Source: Diaporthe sp. PMI_573
Taxonomy: Eukaryota > Ascomycota > Sordariomycetes > Diaporthales > Diaporthaceae
Reading direction: 5' to 3'
Assembly: GCA_021399435.1 (NCBI GenBank)
Contig: JAJTUP010000073.1
Location: 124,001-188,000 of the forward strand
Length of the DNA stretch: 64,000 nt
Made by a program: the position numbers and the translations under genes. A model generated the notes under the pieces. The model saw nothing but the letters and a program-made list of their open reading frames with translations. It was not told the DNA's origin and searched no databases. Below are positions 52,520 through 63,207 of this stretch, piece after piece (the stretch's first letter is position 1; each line of letters starts with the position of its first letter).

Positions 52520-53584
52520 AGTGTAATCACACGCTGGGGCAGCCAGTTCAATGCTTTGCGGTCAGTTTTACGCTGTAAAGAGCCTCTCCAAACATACGCT
52601 CGCCGTTCTGACGTGAGGGCAGAGCTAGCCTCCGGGTCTCTCGAGCTTCTTCCGAGGGTGCTGGAGTCTGTCAATAACTCTCACTTCTAGATACGCCTAG
52701 AGACTGTTTTGGCTATAATTAAGCCTGTCAGCAGTCGTCAGCATGCCTTAGAAGCCGATCGGGCTCACATCGGCCATGTGATTCCTCGTTGGCTGGAGAT
52801 TAAAGCAGAATGGAAAGCACTTGACGATTCTCAGCAACATAAAGACGTGAATTTCAGCGAGCTGTATTCCGTATGGTTAAACCGGATGGACAAACAGACA
52901 TATGATATTCATTATGCAGGATTTGCATTAAGGCCTGACACAGTCGGGACTAAGCTTGAAGAACAGCTGATGATGAAAGTGCTTCAGTTCTTTTAGTTAG
53001 CAGTCAATCCTGCTGACTACCTTCATGTTGTTCGAGAATTTAACCACTTCCGAGCACAATCGGGCGGCCAGTTTGCTGCGGGAGGCTTAGTCTATTCAAA
53101 AGAATGGACGCCATTAGATGCTTGGATGCTTCTTGATAACCAGGGCAGCAAGCTGGCTACACTTGCTGTCCGAATCTTTGGAACCATAGCCAATTCAGTT
53201 CCCTCAGAGAGATCATTCTCGGCGGTTAACTTCCTCCACAGCAAGGCACGCAACAGGCTCACACCAGCCAATGCTGACAAGTTGGCGTTCATCTACATGA
53301 ACGAACGGGTGCTAGAGAGGATAACACAGTCTCAGAATCAACCTCTTGATCATCGCAATGAGGTTGATTCTACGGTGGTTAGCTGGGAAGATTTGACAGA
53401 AGACGGTTGGCTTACTCTCGAAGATACGTATATGGAAATCCATTGCGCATCAAGTCTGGAAGTTGACGCTGTTATCGGCGAGTTCACTCACCAACCCGCC
53501 TCCGACGGAGAAGAGACAGTTGTGGACACATTTGAGGTCCAAGATGGGTCAGAGAGCGAAGGAACGGGGAAAAAGTTGACCTAA
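52520..53584 (+). pseudogene. hAT transposase C-terminal half with two stops
   Basis: Starts VITRWGSQFNALRSVLRCKE, the position where the N-terminal half at 50.3-51.3 kb ends, and continues ARRSDVRAELASGSLELLP. A TAG lies at 52687-52689; then LAIIKPVSSRQHALEADRAH and WLNRMDKQTYDIHYAGFAL, a second TAG at 52994-52996, and the dimerisation domain WMLLDNQGSKLATLAVRIFG, IANSVPSERSFSAVNFLHSK and NADKLAFIYMNERVLE. It ends with an acidic tail at 53584. Two nonsense codons show that it decayed independently. The shared TRWG codons differ at the DNA level between the halves, so the two may come from different elements. Confidence 0.8.
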
Positions 53585-53647
53585 TTTGGCTTGGTTATTT
53601 GTATTATATGACCCTTGGGCAGCTTCATATACGGGTAGTTATATTGC

Positions 53648-53669
53648 AATAAAAAGCGCGCTTTTTATT
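53648..53669. repeat. Perfect 22-bp palindrome
   Basis: AATAAAAAGCGCGCTTTTTATT equals its reverse complement; a variant (AATAAAAAGCTGCTT) follows at once. Lies 64 bases after the hAT stop codon. Confidence 0.8.
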
Positions 53670-53705
53670 CGGAATAAAAAGCTGCTTCATTATAATAAAA
53701 AGCAG

Positions 53706-53727
53706 TTTAATACACATGTGTATTAAA
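53706..53727. repeat. Second perfect 22-bp palindrome
   Basis: TTTAATACACATGTGTATTAAA equals its reverse complement, 36 bases after the first palindrome. Confidence 0.8.
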
Positions 53728-53754
53728 CACGTGCCCATCCCTACTGTCTAGCGT

Positions 53755-53900
53755 CAACGCCAATCAACGGTTTCAATATATTGACGGCTTCTCGTGGATT
53801 GATTGATTAGATAAGCGGTGGTTCCGTTGATTGACGTTGACGTTGATTGATTTCAATATATTGATCAACGTCGTTGAAGCCGTTGATTGATGGTCCAACC
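53755..53900. repeat. GTTGATTGA-rich inverted repeats
   Basis: GTTGATTGA and its complement TCAATCAAC or close variants occur about eight times, with TTTCAATATATTGA twice. A dense motif array in both orientations past a transposase gene, typical of a hAT end. Confidence 0.65.
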
Positions 53901-55337
53901 TGGTAGTAACACGCGATCGGCGACATGTGCCTCGTTTCTGGAAGGGTAGAAGACCTCAAGGCCGACTCCGGCAAGGATTTGCCACATCTGAGTGTTTTTC
54001 CTATCTGTATTACCATCTGGACAATGCATATCGCTTTGATACCTTAAACACTCTGGGTTGCTCGAACGAAGTTAGTGGCTGTTGAGAAATGTATCAGTAA
54101 AGTTGTGGCGTTTATGCGGGGGCTGAGCAATTTTGGCTGTCCGAAATAGGGGGGCGTCAGAAATGGTGCGGCCACGGTAACTGCAGTGGGAGATCCCGCC
54201 CACTCGTGGTCTGTCGCGTAACTGCAGCCAACTTACCCGAACCACGAATTCAGCTACCACTTCCATTGGCAGACGCCACTCGGCCAGCTCTGAACTCGGA
54301 TTGGCCTCGAGACTGATTCCACGGAAAAAGCAAAGACAAGTGGTCTACTGCACGCTCGAGTCTGCGCAAAGTGGGTTTATCCAAGTGGTTCCGGTAGGGA
54401 AACAGAGCTAAGCCGGACTATTAAAATCAACCAGCGGACGAGCAAGGGCGTGCGGATTGCAAACCTTGTTGAAAGGGGATCAAGATAATCTGACAGGTGA
54501 TGAGAAATGAATACGAAGGCTCATCAAGACCGTGCTTCGGTCCAGAGCAGGGGACCAGCACTCGGCATACCTGCACGATCTGCATGCTCGTCGGGGTCCG
54601 CCCAACTTCTTCTGCCAGCATTACGTCTAGTGTGCCGCAGGAGCGACAGCTTGGCACGCAGCAGCGCTTTGACTCTCCGGAAGCGACCAAAACGCCTGTC
54701 TTCTCATGGTGTGTTGTACGAGGATGCTGGTCGCCGTCGTGCTGAACGGCGCGCCACAGCTGACGGGTCCGAGGGCCACAGAAGCCGTTGGACACAGGTA
54801 CGTGTAGGGTCAGCGCATGCATGATGGTCGATGACACCCGCGGGTCTGTTTTTCTTCGAGCTGTCTCGAACGATCTGCAGATCAAATTCTGTACAAACCT
54901 TGCTGGCGTGATCAGTGCGTAGCTGGCTGCCTTTTGATTCAAAACATGCTTGGCCTTGGTGCAAGAATCTATTGTCTATCCCTTCTCACCCAGCCTTGGT
55001 TCCAGAAGTGAGCGTTCGCGTAGTCAAAACACGAAGAGCCACCATGTCGAAGGTCGGAATACTGCCTGTTCCCAGGGACGAAACTTTAGAATTCGATGGT
55101 TTCTCCAAACTTCAAATCAGAATTGTGGTCGTCTATACAGGCTGAAAACCCCTATTGTACTGTACACGAGCTCTCGACTCCCAAAAGTCTCATCGCTCTA
55201 TTCAAATAGCTACATATACACAGAATCGCTCGTTCAAGAAACCTCCTTCACGGCGTGAAATCCGTGAACCGCACGTGTAAATCCAAAACTCCTCAGCGTA
55301 CTCGTTACAAATTTTATACAGAAAATGTATTTCATCA
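53901..55337. other. Intergenic, no supported gene
   Basis: A minus-strand frame at 54427-54942 (171 codons) is unlikely to be a gene: Cys-rich, no recognisable domain. A 33-codon frame at 55044 (MSKVGILPVPRDETLEFDG) is short but has a protein-like composition. Nothing firmer. Confidence 0.45.
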
Positions 55338-56687
55338 TTATGCAGCCGACGATGCATTAGACATGGGCGTCATCGGCTGAAGCGCCATCCGCGTCGCCCG
55401 CAGCCGCTGGACGAGCACCTTGAGCTGGTCCAGCATGACGCCGTTCTCGTCCTCGAGCTGCTGGATATACTCGGTCGCCTCGCTCAGGACCTCGGCCTTG
55501 TTCATCCTGGTGGCGGCCGCCCCCGACTCACTGCCACCACTGCCACCACCGGACCCTTTCTTCGCCGAGCTGGTGGTCCCAGTGCCAGAGGTGGCGCCAC
55601 CACGTCCCTCAGCGGCCTCGGCCCCCTTGCTCCCTGGGCGCCCCAGGGCTTGCCCCAGCGACTCCTGCTTCGGCCTCTTGCGCGACTCGATGCAGCCCCG
55701 CAGCGCCTCGAACTTCTCGTTTATGCCGGCCCTGTACTTCTTCTCTATGGCCGAGTGGGCCCGCACGCCCCTTTGTTCCCGCAGCTTGTCTTGGGCTTGG
55801 CCTGCCCGGCTGCTGCTGTAGGGTGGTGGTGAGGGCGAGGCGCACTTTGAGCCCCGGCGGTAGCTGTCTTGCTGCCGTCGTCTCTTGCTTGCCTGCGAAG
55901 TGTTTGCTGTTTCTGGAGGTGGTGGTTGCACTGCCCTTGAATTGGGCCTCGGGCCAGGCGAGACTGAGACTTGGCGGACGTCGTACGAATCATCTGCACT
56001 GTTTGCTGAATCGTTGGTTTTGGTGTCGCCTGCCACCGGTGACGGGTCTGCCCCGTAGTCCATGAACATATCCCAAGACATGAACTCGACAAATGGGTTG
56101 CCTGACGATTTGGAGACAGGTGGGTATGTGGCTTCAGGAGGCTGGCTTGTTCGTGGTGAGGTCAACGGCCTCGAAAAGTCATAGTGGCTGAAGTCGCCAT
56201 GGTCAGGCGTATTTATTTGTGTATATTCTGAGGCTGCTAGGCCATGCGTCCTGTCGTCGTGTCCATGACGATGTGGTGGTGTTGGTGGCGGAACGGAGTA
56301 AGAGGGCACCGAGGTGGCACTACTATCGAAACTGATATCATGAACTTGTGAAAACCACGAGTTGTTCTTACCCGTGACGCCATCGGGATGTGTGTCGAAA
56401 AAATGAAAAGGATCGGCGTATAGCTGCGAGTAGTTCGCAGCGTCACCCATAGCGGTGTCCCCGGTTGGGGCATTTTGATACTCGGGCTGAATATTGACCC
56501 GTTCTTCTGTAGGTACCTGAAATGGGGTTGGAGCCTGTTGCGTAATATCGCGTGCTTGCGGCCAAGGAACACCAGGTTGGAAGAGGTCAAGGTCCACATC
56601 GTCGTTATATATCAAGGCCTCGAGAGTCGCAATAAGCTGCTCCCGCCTGCTCGACCTAGGGCCGGCCGCATTCGTGGCTAAAGTCAT
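55338..56687 (-). CDS. bHLH-zipper transcription factor, SREBP-type basic region
   Basis: Single exon, ATG at 56687, 449 residues. The N-terminal 290 residues are Ser/Pro/Asp-rich and probably activating. The DNA-binding domain starts RAHSAIEKKYRAGINEKFEAL; the Tyr in EKKYR, replacing the usual Arg, is the mark of SREBP-type bHLH proteins that can read E-boxes and SRE-like sites. Helix 1 is followed by an unusually long, Gly/Ser-rich loop of about 55 residues before helix 2 (MNKAEVLSEATEYIQQLEDE), which extends into a leucine zipper (GVMLDQLKVLVQRL). No membrane segments are present, so it is not a membrane-tethered sterol sensor. Long-loop bHLH proteins of this sort control development in other fungi. 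Apparently intact, no neighbours that suggest its targets. Confidence 0.85.
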   Translation of the reverse strand: MTLATNAAGPRSSRREQLIATLEALIYNDDVDLDLFQPGVPWPQARDITQQAPTPFQVPTEERVNIQPEYQNAPTGDTAMGDAANYSQLYADPFHFFDTHPDGVTGKNNSWFSQVHDISFDSSATSVPSYSVPPPTPPHRHGHDDRTHGLAASEYTQINTPDHGDFSHYDFSRPLTSPRTSQPPEATYPPVSKSSGNPFVEFMSWDMFMDYGADPSPVAGDTKTNDSANSADDSYDVRQVSVSPGPRPNSRAVQPPPPETANTSQASKRRRQQDSYRRGSKCASPSPPPYSSSRAGQAQDKLREQRGVRAHSAIEKKYRAGINEKFEALRGCIESRKRPKQESLGQALGRPGSKGAEAAEGRGGATSGTGTTSSAKKGSGGGSGGSESGAAATRMNKAEVLSEATEYIQQLEDENGVMLDQLKVLVQRLRATRMALQPMTPMSNASSAA

Positions 56688-57182
56688 CGCGCGGCTTCGG
56701 CCTGGACAACAACGACAATGGAACAGAAGTCTTCTTTCGTTGATGGTCTGGAAAGCTAAGCTAATAGACTGTGACCTTGAACGGGCACACGGCTAAGTAT
56801 CAAGTTCATGCGAACCCCCACGTGGATGCAGCTCGCACTACTCGCACCTCGTAGGGGGATGCAGATATCTCCGGAACACCCGGGATGGTGGAGGCTACAC
56901 CAAGTTTCTTGGTCCCCGGGGGCTCTGAACCTAATTCGATTCATGGCAATGGGTCGTTTAATTAGATGATTTCCGCCGTCTTGGTGTGCGGTCCAGGGCT
57001 CCTTTATCCACGTCCCCTTCGTCTATGGTTCTATCACGGCTAGTGGGCCATACCGCGCCACCACGCCGTTCTTCATGTGAATGTCTCTAGAAGCTGCAGT
57101 GGGTTAGCGCATTTTTTTGATAAGCGCCGGGGGCGTGTCTCACTGGGTTGGTCTGAAACATGCGCCTCCCCCTAAGTACAAT
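56688..57182. other. Upstream region of the bHLH gene
   Basis: No gene supported. It ends where the LTR-like repeat starts, so this repeat is inserted about 500 bases upstream of the bHLH start codon. Confidence 0.5.
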
Positions 57183-57377
57183 TGTCAGATGTGACGGGTA
57201 GCCAAGAGGTGTGTGCCTGAGGCATCAATATGTCCGTCATGACAAAACCAGCCCCCCAACGGGAGGGGTCGCACTAGAGAACCAAGACAAGACATCATCA
57301 CAATACACACAGTGACCACCCCATCAATTGGACCATAATTACACGTCCCATATACCTAAAAGGGTGATAATCTGACA
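57183..57377 (-). repeat. LTR-like repeat, copy C (195 bp)
   Basis: Colinear with copy A (33079-33271) and about 90 per cent alike by eye; bounded by TGTCAGATG and ATCTGACA. The 94-bp repeat begins at its right edge. No TSD recognised. Confidence 0.7.
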
Positions 57378-57470
57378 AGCTGAGGAGAGGAAAAGAAAGG
57401 GGAGAGCGAAGCTCTGGCGGTCCCTGGCTCGCGAAGTCTTGACGCGACTGTGGGGCTAAGGGTTAGGGTC
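57377..57470 (-). repeat. 94-bp dispersed repeat, copy 2
   Basis: Reverse complement of 5574-5667. It abuts LTR-like copy C, so the two may have belonged to one retroelement of which the 5.6-kb copy keeps only this piece. It ends in TAAGGGTTAGGGTC. Confidence 0.8.
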
Positions 57471-57552
57471 CTTGTGACGGCCAGAGGGCTTGCCTACCGT
57501 GGCTGCCGTCACAGTAGGTGTGTAGCGCTTTTATCCCAAAAAAAATTCCTCC

Positions 57553-57969
57553 GTGGCTCCCAGGTCGGGTTGTCGAAACCTATCCACACGTGGACTTCCT
57601 CTTCCTCGCTTCCTACTCCGTAGAATCTTCTCAACCTTCCATTTACCTTCCGTCGACGCCTCGACATGGTCAGCGCGGTGCCAAGCACCACCGACTCGGC
57701 GGTCAAGGCGACCGTGCAGTGCCGGGCGTGGGTCGTCACGAGCGACGCTCCGGCCGCTCGACCAGCTGGACGACACGTTTGACTTGCAGGTTGACGTGTC
57801 GCCCTTCATCGCGGGTTCGACGACCAGCACCGACACGCAGAGCCTGATAAGACCCGCCGAGGTGTTCATCGAGAGGGTGTGGGACGCGGCGGCCTGGTCT
57901 GAAGCCCAGATCGGTGCTGATCTCGGACTTTTAGCTGCACAAAAGCAGCGTGTTCAGCATGCTCGATGA
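57553..57969 (+). other. Open frame of uncertain status
   Basis: 138 codons. The second half (TLRPLDQLDDTFDLQVDVSP, RPAEVFIERVWDAAAWSEAQ) has a plausible protein composition; the first half does not. No domain recognised; a fragment of a real gene whose first exon is elsewhere is possible. Confidence 0.25.
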
Positions 57970-58178
57970 CTTCTCATACACTGAAGCGGGGTCTCAGGCC
58001 CAGAAAAGGAACCCAAGGATCAGCGACCAGAGTACTTACACTTTTCTAATACATTGTGTGCAGTAACAATACGCATACTCAAAGGAAATACCTGGAGGTG
58101 CCATTCCGCTTGAAGAAAGGCATTGACTCTAGGGAAAAAGATAAGGAATGTAAATGACATTGGAGCGAGATACTAAAT

Positions 58179-59755
58179 TTATAAACCATCGCCCTTTCCT
58201 TCTATTTCATCAAACGTGTCTTTGCCCGCAAGATGATCGTCCGCTAGTACTTTAAGCAGCGTAACGACAGCCTCATCCCCTCTCCTGAGAGCATCAGACA
58301 GCGCTGTCCAGCCATCATCATCCTTCGCCTCAACGTCGGCGCCTTTCTCGACCAGCAACCTGACGACGGCTACACGCCTGATTGCAGCAGCTATCATTAA
58401 CGGCGTATAGCCTTTGTCAGTCTTCGTCTCTATATTGGCGCCTCCCTCAAGCAGCAACTCAACTGTATCTTCATACCCGTGCGCAGCAGCACAAGCCAGC
58501 GGCGTCCCGCCATTTTTATCCTTTGTTTCGATCGAGGCGCCACTCTCAAGTAGCAATTTGATAGCGGCCGCATGCCTGTTCCATGTAGTATAAGTTAGCG
58601 GCGCTCGGCCTTCCTCATCCTTCGCCTCAATGTCGGCACCTGTCTTGAGCAGCAGCTTAACAACAGCGCCGCGTCCGTTTGCAGCGGCGTATGACAGCGG
58701 CGTCCAGCCAGTCTTAGTCTTCGCCTCAATCTCAGCGCCGCTCTCAAGCAGCAACTTAACAACGGCTTCATGTCCGTTACCAGCGGCATATATTAACGGC
58801 GTCCGGCCCTCCTCATCCTTCGCCTCAATATCGGCACCTGTCTCGAGCAGCAGCCTGACGACAGCCTCATATCCATCCCCAGCAGCATTTATCAACGGTG
58901 TCCAGCCAATGTCAGTCCTCGCCTCGATCTTAGCGCCTCTCTCGAGCAGCAACTCGACGATGGCTTTATGTCCATTACCAACAGCATATATCAGCGGCGT
59001 CTCGCCACTCTTAGTCAGCGTAGCTGTAGAGCGGATTTGACCGTAGCCGTTCCTCGAATTCCTGGTCTGTTCGACAGAACCCGCTCTCGAAGATATTAAA
59101 GGAGAGGTAGGTAACGCAGATTGTCATCATCTCCGCGTGCGCATTCGGAAACCATTGCTTCTGCGTCTGCTCGAAGTACTCTTGCGTCGTGTAGTGGACT
59201 AACCGGATGATGCAGCTTTCTTCGTCGACTGTGACCAATCCAGCGCATACCGAGACGATCCTTTTGATCTGCTCTAGATTGTCTTCGCCGAGCTCAGAGT
59301 CGCCAATCTCGACAGCAAGGGCGTGCTGAAGTTCCGAGGTAGTCAGAGGTCTATTAGCGCAGGTGATCCATAACAGAACCTTGTCAGCAAGTTGCCTAAA
59401 GCCTTGCTTCTGCTCATGAATCCTATCCATTGCATCGCTGTACGCCTGGTCTAAGATTGCGCGCTTTTGGTCTTCGCTTGACCCTGGGCTCTGCTTCTGT
59501 AACTGCTTCAATACCCTCCTGACAGCTCTTGGGGTAGTCTTGTCATCTAGTGAATTGCAGTAGATCTGTGCTAAGAGAAACCTATAAATAAGTTAGTAAA
59601 GTGGCCAGTCTCCAGATAGTTCTGGAAAAACACACATTCCGTCGACGGCATCCAGTATTGCCTTCTTGATCTCCTCTCGCAGCTGCTGGTCCCACTCGTT
59701 GAAATAAAGATCGATGGTTATACCCTCCATTTCCAAACTGGCCCGCATATATTGA
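58179..59755 (-). pseudogene. NLR-type NACHT/ankyrin gene remnant (3' half)
   Basis: Minus strand. A first exon (about 59755-59636) reads ASLEMEGITIDLYFNEWDQQ and KKAILDAVDGM. A 54-nt intron (59582-59635) leads to [17 protein letters not shown] and the winged-helix-like region after a NACHT ATPase ([50 protein letters not shown]), stopping at 59011. The ankyrin array starts in another frame within a few bases ([20 protein letters not shown]) and gives about seven to eight repeats down to 58179. The P-loop NACHT domain and effector N-terminus are absent. The linker normally separating the winged helix from the repeats is deleted, leaving a frameshift. Intact relatives act in non-self recognition and regulated cell death in fungi. 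Confidence 0.8.
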
Positions 59756-60225
59756 CCTCATACCTGAGGCACATTATTCCGATCTCCAGTGACAAGCACC
59801 CGCTTGTGAGGACTGGCATTAAGCCAGAAGAGGTCACACAGACTCCTCGGACAGGAGCGGGCTTGGACGATGCGCATCAACAGGTAGCGATATATGAGTC
59901 AAACGCCCAACACCTCAGCCTATCGGATTCCCGGTTCAAGCATTCGAGCATCGGCGCAGAAGACCGAGGCGGTATGATGGGCGTCAAGCGGAAGGGAGCT
60001 GGCAATGCCAAACGATCAAACCACAAGCCCCGCAAGCTCGGTTCCAGCGACTCAACTTTCCCGCCACAATTGAAGATGACCGTCGAATCGCAGCCTAAAA
60101 GAACTGCGATGCTCTTGTCCGATTTGTTATACACAGATCCGAATGCCCAAGAGTCGGGCACACACTCCGGGGGATATACGGCCCCTCCACAGGAAAACTC
60201 TGTTGCCGGTCGTTGGGTAGGATAG
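59752..60225 (+). CDS. Hypothetical protein, low support
   Basis: 157 codons with a basic, Ser/Lys-rich centre (VKRKGAGNAKRSNHKPRKLG) and plausible composition to DLLYTDPNAQESG. It starts inside the truncated 5' edge of the NLR remnant, so its beginning may be artificial. A further open frame follows to 60503. No family recognised. Confidence 0.3.
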   Translation: MTSYLRHIIPISSDKHPLVRTGIKPEEVTQTPRTGAGLDDAHQQVAIYESNAQHLSLSDSRFKHSSIGAEDRGGMMGVKRKGAGNAKRSNHKPRKLGSSDSTFPPQLKMTVESQPKRTAMLLSDLLYTDPNAQESGTHSGGYTAPPQENSVAGRWVG

Positions 60226-60650
60226 GTGGACTCCGTTCTTCCCTGCCAATGAGGAGAAATCTCTCGTCTTGCAAGAAGGGGCTAGGTAACTGGACTCTCG
60301 TTGAATGGAATGGTTCGGCAATTGTATTTCTAGTGACAGCAATGAACATCAAAGATTGCCCGTATATTTTAGTGCCCATCAAATACCTAAGTCAACTTGG
60401 GGAGAATGTAGATTTCAGATGCACTAACGACTCTGTTCATAGAAACAGATTCCCCAAAGGAAGATGCTGCGAAGAGGTTGGGAAGAACTGGAAACGCAGC
60501 TAGATCGTCCTGAAATCATTATCGAATTGGAAGCATTGTGACGTCGAGCTCGTCACGGTCCTCGAACAACCGGAAACGCCTAGGACGACGCTCCAAGCTC
60601 GATGTTGAAGCGGGAGCTAGTTTCCTTGCATGGGGCATGCGGGCAACCCC

Positions 60651-62483
60651 CTACACATCTGTAGTCCTCTCGAACCCAGGGATGCAACGCAAGAAATCTT
60701 CGTTCAATCGTTCCCATACCTCCTTCCATGCATCTTCATGAGTCAATCTTCGTTGAAACTTGTACTCCCAATATTGGTCTGAAATACCATCTAGGTAATG
60801 AAGCGGGCGCTCTTCGACTTCGTCAAGGATAAACCCGGTGCACCGAGGGTGCTGTCCCCTTGTGACGCGCCGAATGGACAAGGCCATCCGTTGTAACATG
60901 GCTTGCCTGTTGCTGAGGGTAGTGCCGTTCAAGTGCTGGTGGAAGTCGTGAAGGTAGCACCCCCCGACTGGACCGAAATCCTGATCCGTGCAAGAAGGTC
61001 GAAGCGCCTCGAAGCTAAGTAAAGCTGACAACCTCAAAGTTGTTTGCTCCAAAGTCTCCTTTTCTCGAAAGCCTTGCAATGTCGACTGGTAAAAACGCCT
61101 GCCTCGCCCCGAAGCCGCCAATTCACAGATTGGCGTATCGATTGTCTGTAAATAAGCACAGCTGCATATAAATGCAAGCATTTCGTTCTCGGCCCCTTGT
61201 AGCGATGGCACTTTGTGAAAGATGCGGGCACTACAACGTGTTAGCAGACAGATATGGGCAAGAAGACTCATCTATCCTTACACTATGGTGCGTATGATGT
61301 TCACGGTTTCGTGTTGGAGAGTGTGGACCAGATTGGCCGGAAGTGTTGTCAAGTCTGGAAATCCGACCGGTACAAGGCTGCATATCTGCTCTGTCGTCTT
61401 TGCAATATCCAGCTCGTGACAATTTTCGTACATCTTGCATCGTAGTAGACAACGTTCCATCCTACTCTTCTCAATACTGGCGAGTGGGACTGACTCATGG
61501 TCAGGGAGACCGAGGAGAGCGGCAAGGAGTTCGATGTTATCCTTAGCTGAGAACCTTTGGTTGAAGGTATAAGGAGGCATGCGAATCTCGCCCGCAGCGG
61601 CCTCAAGAACAGCCTGGAGAAGGGATAGCAGCTGTATCTCTGTCTCCGTATCATCTGACGGCCATCTCATCCGTTCAAAGGACGTTTCCATGAAGCGCTC
61701 GAGCCACATGATTTCATCCCTCTTTCCAAGACCCAATTCGCAAGCAGTCTCCAGATCATCGACTGCGTGGAGGGCTATGAAAACGCAGTGTTGGAAGAAG
61801 CGTCGCACAACATCAAAATCGGAGTCCTAGAGGCTGTCAGTTGCTTCTCTCAAGGCTCGATGATGGCAGTATACCTTTATCTCACGTAGCAAGGTTTCCC
61901 ATCTGATCGCAACAGAGAGGCAAAGGTTGCCCGTATGATCAGCGCGAGCAAGGTAGTATTGATCAAGGCCTCGTCCGTGCCGTGCGGATGAAATCGCACC
62001 TACGGCATTCTGGATGAAACGAAACCTGGCTCTGTCACTTGCCTGGGTTCCATAAACATCAATCTCTCGTCGTATTGGCCGCGACACATTATGCCGAAAG
62101 GATGTGTCGGATATGGGCAGGAAATCAAAATTGATGCCCCGAAAGTATTGGATGCAACGCTCACACATCGCAACCTCATAATACTCATCATCTGAGGTCT
62201 TCCTAACAATGTGTGCTGAGGCGAGATTTTCAAAGACATTCCGGAACAGCTCGAGCTGGCCTGCCGGAACAAGACAGCATGTCCATGCCTCATCGTCCGA
62301 CGGCTTTCCGAAAAGCTCGTCAGGAATCTTCTCAACGTTCTAAAAGAACGTCAGCAAACATTGGGTGACGGGTTGCAATAACATTACCTCTTGAACCACC
62401 AACTCACAGAATTCCCCTTCAATGTGGTCTGCTTTAGCAAATTGGCCCAGGTCAAGGCGACAGCCTGTCGTAACCAACAACAT
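60651..62483 (-). CDS. Uncharacterised four-exon gene, 561 aa
   Basis: Exons on the minus strand: 62483-62388, 62339-61875, 61826-61282, 61230-60651. Introns are 48, 48 and 51 nt with GTAATG, GTATAC and GTAAGG donors, GCTGAC / ACTGAC / GCTAAC branch points and TTTTAG, CTCTAG, TTGTAG acceptors. All junctions keep frame; the spliced length is 1,686 nt. The protein (start MLLVTTGCRLDLGQFAKADH) has patches such as MCERCIQYFRGINFDFLPIS, WLERFMETSFERMRW, CHELDIAKTTEQICSLVP and WEYKFQRRLTHEDAWKEVWE, mostly helical. It contains many Cys but no clear zinc motif. No known domain. Three independent, well-formed introns strongly support an expressed gene. The ATG is the first in frame and an upstream exon is possible. 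Confidence 0.7.
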
Positions 62484-63207
62484 TGTGTAAGGGCTTGGGA
62501 GACAGAAGTGAAACGTCCGGCGAAGAATTCAAAATATACGTGAGGCAAACAGGCTTGCAAATTTGCAAGATAAATGAGGCAAACTAGGCAACCAGATCTT
62601 GCAGCAAGGTGCCGATGTGATTTATAGCTTGCAGATTCGAAGGATATCCGCCCCGACCCCCCCTCCCTCCCGGTCCATATGTTCAGCCTCCACCCCTGAA
62701 TCAAAGCAAGAACCTTGTTGGGTGGGTCCGCACCACTCCCTCGGGGGCGATTACCAATGTGATTCCGACCGGCATAAGCGTCTCGGATTAAGGGCAAATT
62801 CTGTATCCGACCCGGTGCGGGCGTATCCGACCGGGGTTGCGTCTGCCCGTGGGGATCTCTCAAACATATTGTAGGCTTGCGCAGAGGAAAAGATATAGCT
62901 TTGGCTGCTTGCCAACGACCTGGAAATTTCAGCTGAACTGTGCCAGTGACATTCGGGGAGGAACCCGTCCATCGATCTGCGTGGCATCCTTCTTGCACTG
63001 GATGGCCCTCTGAGAACCATCGTTAGGCAGGAGAGAAGGTAAAATGTATCAATGTAAGCGTACAACGTGCGAGGATTTGTTGCCTTGACATGCCCTCGCC
63101 AACTTTTGCCTGTCTCTATTACGGGCAGCTCGGACGCGTGATCCCAAGCTTTCGTCACATCAGGTTTGCATGCTCGGCAATCATTGACAAACTTCAACCG
63201 CAAGTAA
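62484..63207. other. Shared upstream region of two divergent genes
   Basis: No gene supported. Roughly 720 bases lie between the 561-aa gene (leftward) and the 155-aa gene (rightward) and would hold both promoters. No motif stands out. Confidence 0.5.

Noticed and set aside
54427..54942. 171-codon minus-strand frame
   Set aside because: No recognised domain, and equally long frames occur on the opposite strand; composition not convincing.
62384..62998. 204-codon minus-strand frame upstream of the 561-aa gene
   Set aside because: Its reading overlaps exon 1 in another frame, lacks any domain, and ignores the splice sites that give a continuous protein.
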